Part shown: positions 22,998-25,152 of the stretch, piece by piece
Layout: every line of letters starts with the position of its first letter
How positions within the stretch are numbered: the stretch's first letter is position 1
From: a virus
Length of the DNA: 25,152 nucleotides
IMG/VR virus record: IMGVR_UViG_3300009157_000043
Coordinates: 1-25,152 of that record
Direction: 5' to 3' (one strand)
The notes under the pieces: generated by a model
What the model saw: only the letters and a program-made list of their open reading frames with translations
Told to the model about the DNA's origin: nothing
Databases searched by the model: none
Translations under genes and position numbers: made by a program

Positions 22998-23563
22998 GAT
23001 GTGCCACGTATCACCTTCCTCCGTTGTTTCTTCGCTGCGGGCAGGGCTGCCAGTTCCTCAGCCTGTCGCTCATTCCTAAGTCTCCGTGCCTCGTCTGACA
23101 CCCTGCGCTCGGCCTTGAACCTCTCGTAGTCCTGGATTGCCTTGCCTTCCTTAACGGCCTTCTCATATGCCTTCTCAAACAGAGGCACATCCTGCGGGGA
23201 AATCATCATCAGTTGCCTGAAGGCTTCCTTGCTCAAGGTGGACATCGCCGTGGATGTTGACGACCCCCCGCCCCCTCCTGTACCCGAGTAGGTGACACCC
23301 GAGATGGTGGTCTGCCAGTTGGGGGTGCCCGGGTCGGACTGGATGTAGGCCCGGGGGAACACATGGTCCTCCATCGCTTGTAGCCGTTCCGCCAGGTTGG
23401 TCAGTTCCTTGATGAAGGTAGGCCCACCTTTCTTCCCGCACTTCTCATGCTCTGACTTGAAGGCGATGTATTGCATACGGAGGATGCCGAGGCCAGCGTG
23501 GTCGTCAGCCTCGGCAGTGAACGAATCCCCGCATGAGCAGGTGTGGTTCAGCTTGGTTCCCAT
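22994..23563 (-). CDS. Hypothetical protein with N-terminal Cys/His cluster, 189 aa
   Basis: The ATG at 23563 has a strong GGAGG 7 nt upstream. The N-terminus has HTCSCGDSF (Cys9, Cys11) and later SEHEKCGKK (His39, Cys42), which may form a zinc site. A middle section is Gly/Ser-rich (SGTGGGGGSSTSTA), and a flexible linker is likely there. The C-terminal third is strongly charged and helical (YEKAVKEGKAIQDYERFKAE and EARRLRNERQAEELAALPAA). It ends basic. No known family is recognised. The basic tail and zinc-like start would suit a nucleic-acid-binding protein, but this is inference. Confidence 0.5.
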   Translation of the reverse strand: MGTKLNHTCSCGDSFTAEADDHAGLGILRMQYIAFKSEHEKCGKKGGPTFIKELTNLAERLQAMEDHVFPRAYIQSDPGTPNWQTTISGVTYSGTGGGGGSSTSTAMSTLSKEAFRQLMMISPQDVPLFEKAYEKAVKEGKAIQDYERFKAERRVSDEARRLRNERQAEELAALPAAKKQRRKVIRGTS

Positions 23564-23573
23564 CCCTATCCTC

Positions 23574-23765
23574 CTATCTCTTGATCGAATTTCGATCAGG
23601 GTTTTTCTTGCACTCCCCGCACATGTCGATGAGCTTGGCCCTACCCACCAGCCGCTGGTTGGTCTTGCCCATCTCCCCGCAGTTGCGGCATCGCACGGTC
23701 GCCATCCCGTAGTGCTTGTACGGGTACAGCTTGTTGTCGCTTGGCTTCGGCTTCTCTCCTATCAA
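23574..23765 (-). CDS. Small zinc-ribbon protein, 63 aa
   Basis: I choose the TTG at 23765, which overlaps the upstream stop as TTGA and has GGAAGAG 5 nt upstream. An ATG at 23828 would overlap the exonuclease gene by 67 nt, and an ATG at 23705 would lose the Lys/Pro-rich start. The product begins MIGEKPKPSDNKLYPYKHYG. It then has CRNC (Cys26, Cys29) and CGEC (Cys49, Cys52) separated by 19 residues, the layout of a Cys4 zinc ribbon. Such small ribbons are frequent in phages, and the partner is unknown. The gene ends with codons (Asp-Arg-Asn-Ser-Ile) spelled by the 17-bp palindrome at 23582. The start choice is moderately supported. Confidence 0.6.
   Translation of the reverse strand: MIGEKPKPSDNKLYPYKHYGMATVRCRNCGEMGKTNQRLVGRAKLIDMCGECKKNPDRNSIKR
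23582..23598 (-). repeat. 17-bp dispersed palindrome, copy 5
   Basis: Reads TGATCGAATTTCGATCA on + and TGATCGAAATTCGATCA on the - strand, the direction of transcription. It encodes Asp-Arg-Asn-Ser-Ile at the extreme 3' end of the zinc-ribbon gene and lies 19 nt upstream of the 189-aa gene start. Confidence 0.9.
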
Positions 23766-24427
23766 AACGGCTCTTCCTTCTCGGGTGGCCTGCGCTCCAT
23801 CACTGCAAGGTAGATGGCTCGTGCCCATCGTGCATCACCAATAGCTGTGTGCTTGGCGAAGGCAGGGTCGTCCCGGTCCACGCCCACTGCCTCGGCCAGG
23901 TGTGTGCTATCCCAGGGTAGGACTAGCTCATACTGGCTCTCACCGATAAGGAACCCCACGGCCAGGGCTTCCACGTCGATGAGGTGGTAGTGCCAGTTGG
24001 GGGGCAGGTACAGCCCACCCGTGTTGACACCCGGCCCCATCTGCATGCCGTAATAGTCGGCCTGTTCGATGATGCGCCTGATACGTGTCTCATCGAACGA
24101 CGGCACAGCCCCCGCCCAATGCAGTCCCCAGGTCAGCTTGGTGAACATCTTCCCGAACGCATCGTGGGGCACGGCACGGGTCGAGTCGTACCTGTCGAGG
24201 AACCCACCTATCTGCAATGCCTTCGGGTCAGCACTGGTCATGCTGTTGATCGGCAACTGCCACTCATGTTCCTCCCCGTTGGGCAAGATGAGCGCCACCT
24301 CCCACACCTCATGGTGGTTCATCAGGCCAGTGGTTTCACAGTCCACGAAGAACACACCGGGTGTGGCCTTGGGTTGTTCCACCACTCGGGCTTCTGCCTG
24401 GTCCCGGATGGGTATGCCCTCACGCAT
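23762..24427 (-). CDS. DEDDh-type 3'-5' exonuclease
   Basis: The ATG overlaps the upstream stop in the 8-nt sequence ATGCGTGA. The 221-aa product shows the exonuclease motifs in order. FVDCETTG gives Asp29 and Glu31 (ExoI), AVPSFDETRI gives Asp112 (ExoII), and KHTAIGDARWA gives His193 and Asp198 (ExoIII). This is the DEDDh layout of the DNA polymerase III epsilon/RNase T group. The reaction is 3'-to-5' hydrolysis of DNA or RNA. The ExoII motif is AxxSFD rather than the common NxxFD, a small change. It lacks a polymerase domain, so it is a stand-alone exonuclease. It is followed by a zinc-ribbon gene, and a VRR-NUC gene lies nearby, which suggests a DNA-processing group. The substrate cannot be told from the sequence. 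Confidence 0.85.
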   Translation of the reverse strand: MREGIPIRDQAEARVVEQPKATPGVFFVDCETTGLMNHHEVWEVALILPNGEEHEWQLPINSMTSADPKALQIGGFLDRYDSTRAVPHDAFGKMFTKLTWGLHWAGAVPSFDETRIRRIIEQADYYGMQMGPGVNTGGLYLPPNWHYHLIDVEALAVGFLIGESQYELVLPWDSTHLAEAVGVDRDDPAFAKHTAIGDARWARAIYLAVMERRPPEKEEPF

Positions 24428-25152
24428 CTTCGGCCTCCACCTTGTCGGGCTTCATGCCCCGTGCGAACAGGAGTACCAGTCCTCCCGCTGCCAGGGTGAT
24501 GAAGGCGATGGTGTCGAGGTGGTCACCTATCCCGGTGAAGGGCAGTTCACCGTCCCCCGCTGGCGTGGTTGGTGCCCCTGGGTCGGGCACCAGGGTGGGC
24601 AATGGGGTCACAGTGGATGGGGTGTCCGGTGGGACCACACTGCATGGCTCTATCAGCACTCGGGCTGAGTCGGGCACCGGGAAGTGGTTGCCGTCAGCAA
24701 TGGGCACTATGTCGATGAGGGTGGGTTCGGTCACAAGCACGCCATAGGCACCCGGATACTCAAAGCGATAGAACGCCTCAAAGTCTCCGACTACTACCAG
24801 TTCCACTGCGTCGATGGCATACCCGAAGTCCACGAACACGATGCCGCACTCCACACTCCAACTCCACTCAGTGGGTTTCGGTGCAGGGAGGGTCGTTGTC
24901 GTGGTCGTGACCAGAGAACCTGATGAAGGCACCGTGGTAGTGCTTGATACGGATGTGGTGGTCTGGTTCGCCGTGGTGGTGGTGGACCCTGCGGTCGTCG
25001 TTGTCTCTTCGGGCAGTGTCGTCGTCGGTGCTGTCGAAGAGGTGGTCGGTGAGGTGGTCGAGGTAGTCGAAGTAGTCACCGAGGTGGAAGTTGTCGCCTC
25101 GCATTCCTCATCGTCCTTGTCGTAGTAGTCGCCGTCGTGACTGTCGTGCCCA
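24420..25152 (-). CDS. LPFTG-anchored surface protein with Thr-rich stalk, 5' partial
   Basis: The frame is open to the right window edge. A GTG at 25079 could be mistaken for a start, but the 24 codons before it read as protein, including acidic GDYYDKDDEECEA, so the gene begins beyond 25152 (at least 243 residues here). A long Thr/Ser/Pro stalk (such as TTTSTTSTTSPTTSS) is followed by a beta-like domain with two Cys (SVECG and IEPCS). A Pro-rich linker leads to LPFTG (24531-24545), a hydrophobic helix and a charged tail (ARGMKPDKVEAEDA). That is the pattern of a sortase-anchored Gram-positive wall protein, although the tail after the helix is less basic than usual. The stalk is typical of actinobacterial surface proteins. 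The gene overlaps the exonuclease gene by 8 nt. Binding target and role are unknown. Confidence 0.7.
   Translation of the reverse strand, partial: GHDSHDGDYYDKDDEECEATTSTSVTTSTTSTTSPTTSSTAPTTTLPEETTTTAGSTTTTANQTTTSVSSTTTVPSSGSLVTTTTTTLPAPKPTEWSWSVECGIVFVDFGYAIDAVELVVVGDFEAFYRFEYPGAYGVLVTEPTLIDIVPIADGNHFPVPDSARVLIEPCSVVPPDTPSTVTPLPTLVPDPGAPTTPAGDGELPFTGIGDHLDTIAFITLAAGGLVLLFARGMKPDKVEAEDA

Noticed and set aside
5112-23598. 17-bp palindrome as an actinobacterial LexA (SOS) box
   Set aside because: The LexA site has GAAC separated from GTTC by 4 bases; here GAA and TTC are separated by one base and the arms are extended by TGATC, so the spacing does not fit.
5112-23598. 17-bp palindrome as an intrinsic terminator
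   Set aside because: No T-tract follows any copy, the stem is A/T-rich and weak as RNA, and two copies lie well inside genes that must be read through.
23766-23828. Longer start for the zinc-ribbon protein, ATG at 23828
   Set aside because: It would overlap the exonuclease gene by 67 nt, unlike the short overlaps elsewhere; the added residues look non-native.
25077-25079. GTG at 25079 as the true start of the LPFTG protein
   Set aside because: The frame stays open to the window edge with protein-like composition, and a sortase substrate needs an N-terminal signal peptide that is absent at 25079.
1-25152. tRNA genes, integrase, attachment sites
   Set aside because: I looked for tRNA T-arm consensus and for integrase motifs and saw none that would stand; att sites cannot be recognised without the host sequence.

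Overview
This window is part of the genome of a tailed double-stranded DNA bacteriophage, or a prophage. It contains a structural-gene cassette and the start of a lysis and accessory cassette, and no cellular housekeeping genes. The DNA is G+C-rich, genes are packed with 1-11 nt overlaps, GTG starts are common, and the last gene encodes an LPFTG surface anchor behind a long Thr-rich stalk. These traits point to a Gram-positive, probably actinobacterial host. That host call is an inference; nothing here identifies a genus.

Positions 1-20063 run on the + strand. First comes a block upstream of the capsid genes: a very large protein open at the left window edge (at least 1735 aa, with a glycine-zipper-like hydrophobic stretch), a 441-aa protein, a lytic-transglycosylase-like protein, and proteins of 487, 65 and 269 aa. 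I read this block as virion-internal or ejection proteins with a wall-degrading activity. A 209-nt non-coding stretch with several small hairpins (9631-9839) follows. Next come a scaffold-like protein, a major capsid protein of the SU10-like (DUF5309) type, a strong G/C hairpin, and a small capsid-associated candidate. Then come a putative attachment protein, a 529-aa protein with nine tandem ~24-aa repeats, and a coiled-coil protein with a C-terminal membrane helix. The cassette ends with a BppU-like protein, a head-tail adaptor candidate, a 671-aa beta-rich tail protein, three fibre-type genes and an r1t-type holin. I see no tape measure, sheath or tube gene after the capsid gene, so the layout looks podovirus-like. 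Terminase and portal are not recognisable here and are probably to the left.

Positions 20075-25152 run on the - strand, converging on the holin. In transcription order (right to left) they encode the LPFTG protein (open at the right edge), a DEDDh exonuclease, a Cys4 zinc-ribbon protein, a 189-aa unknown, a VRR-NUC nuclease, and two unknowns of 76 and 183 aa. These are followed by two small putative zinc-binding proteins, a 53-aa gene, a 118-aa unknown and the endolysin.

The most interesting signal is a 17-bp near-perfect palindrome, TGATCGAARTTCGATCA. It occurs five times (5112, 15315, 20061, 21241, 23582), both inside genes and at gene ends, and reads with its purine centre in the local direction of transcription. 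One copy supplies the stop codons of both the holin and the endolysin genes. The dispersal and orientation resemble a phage stoperator or centromere system, but the sequence is not one I can assign to a known regulator.
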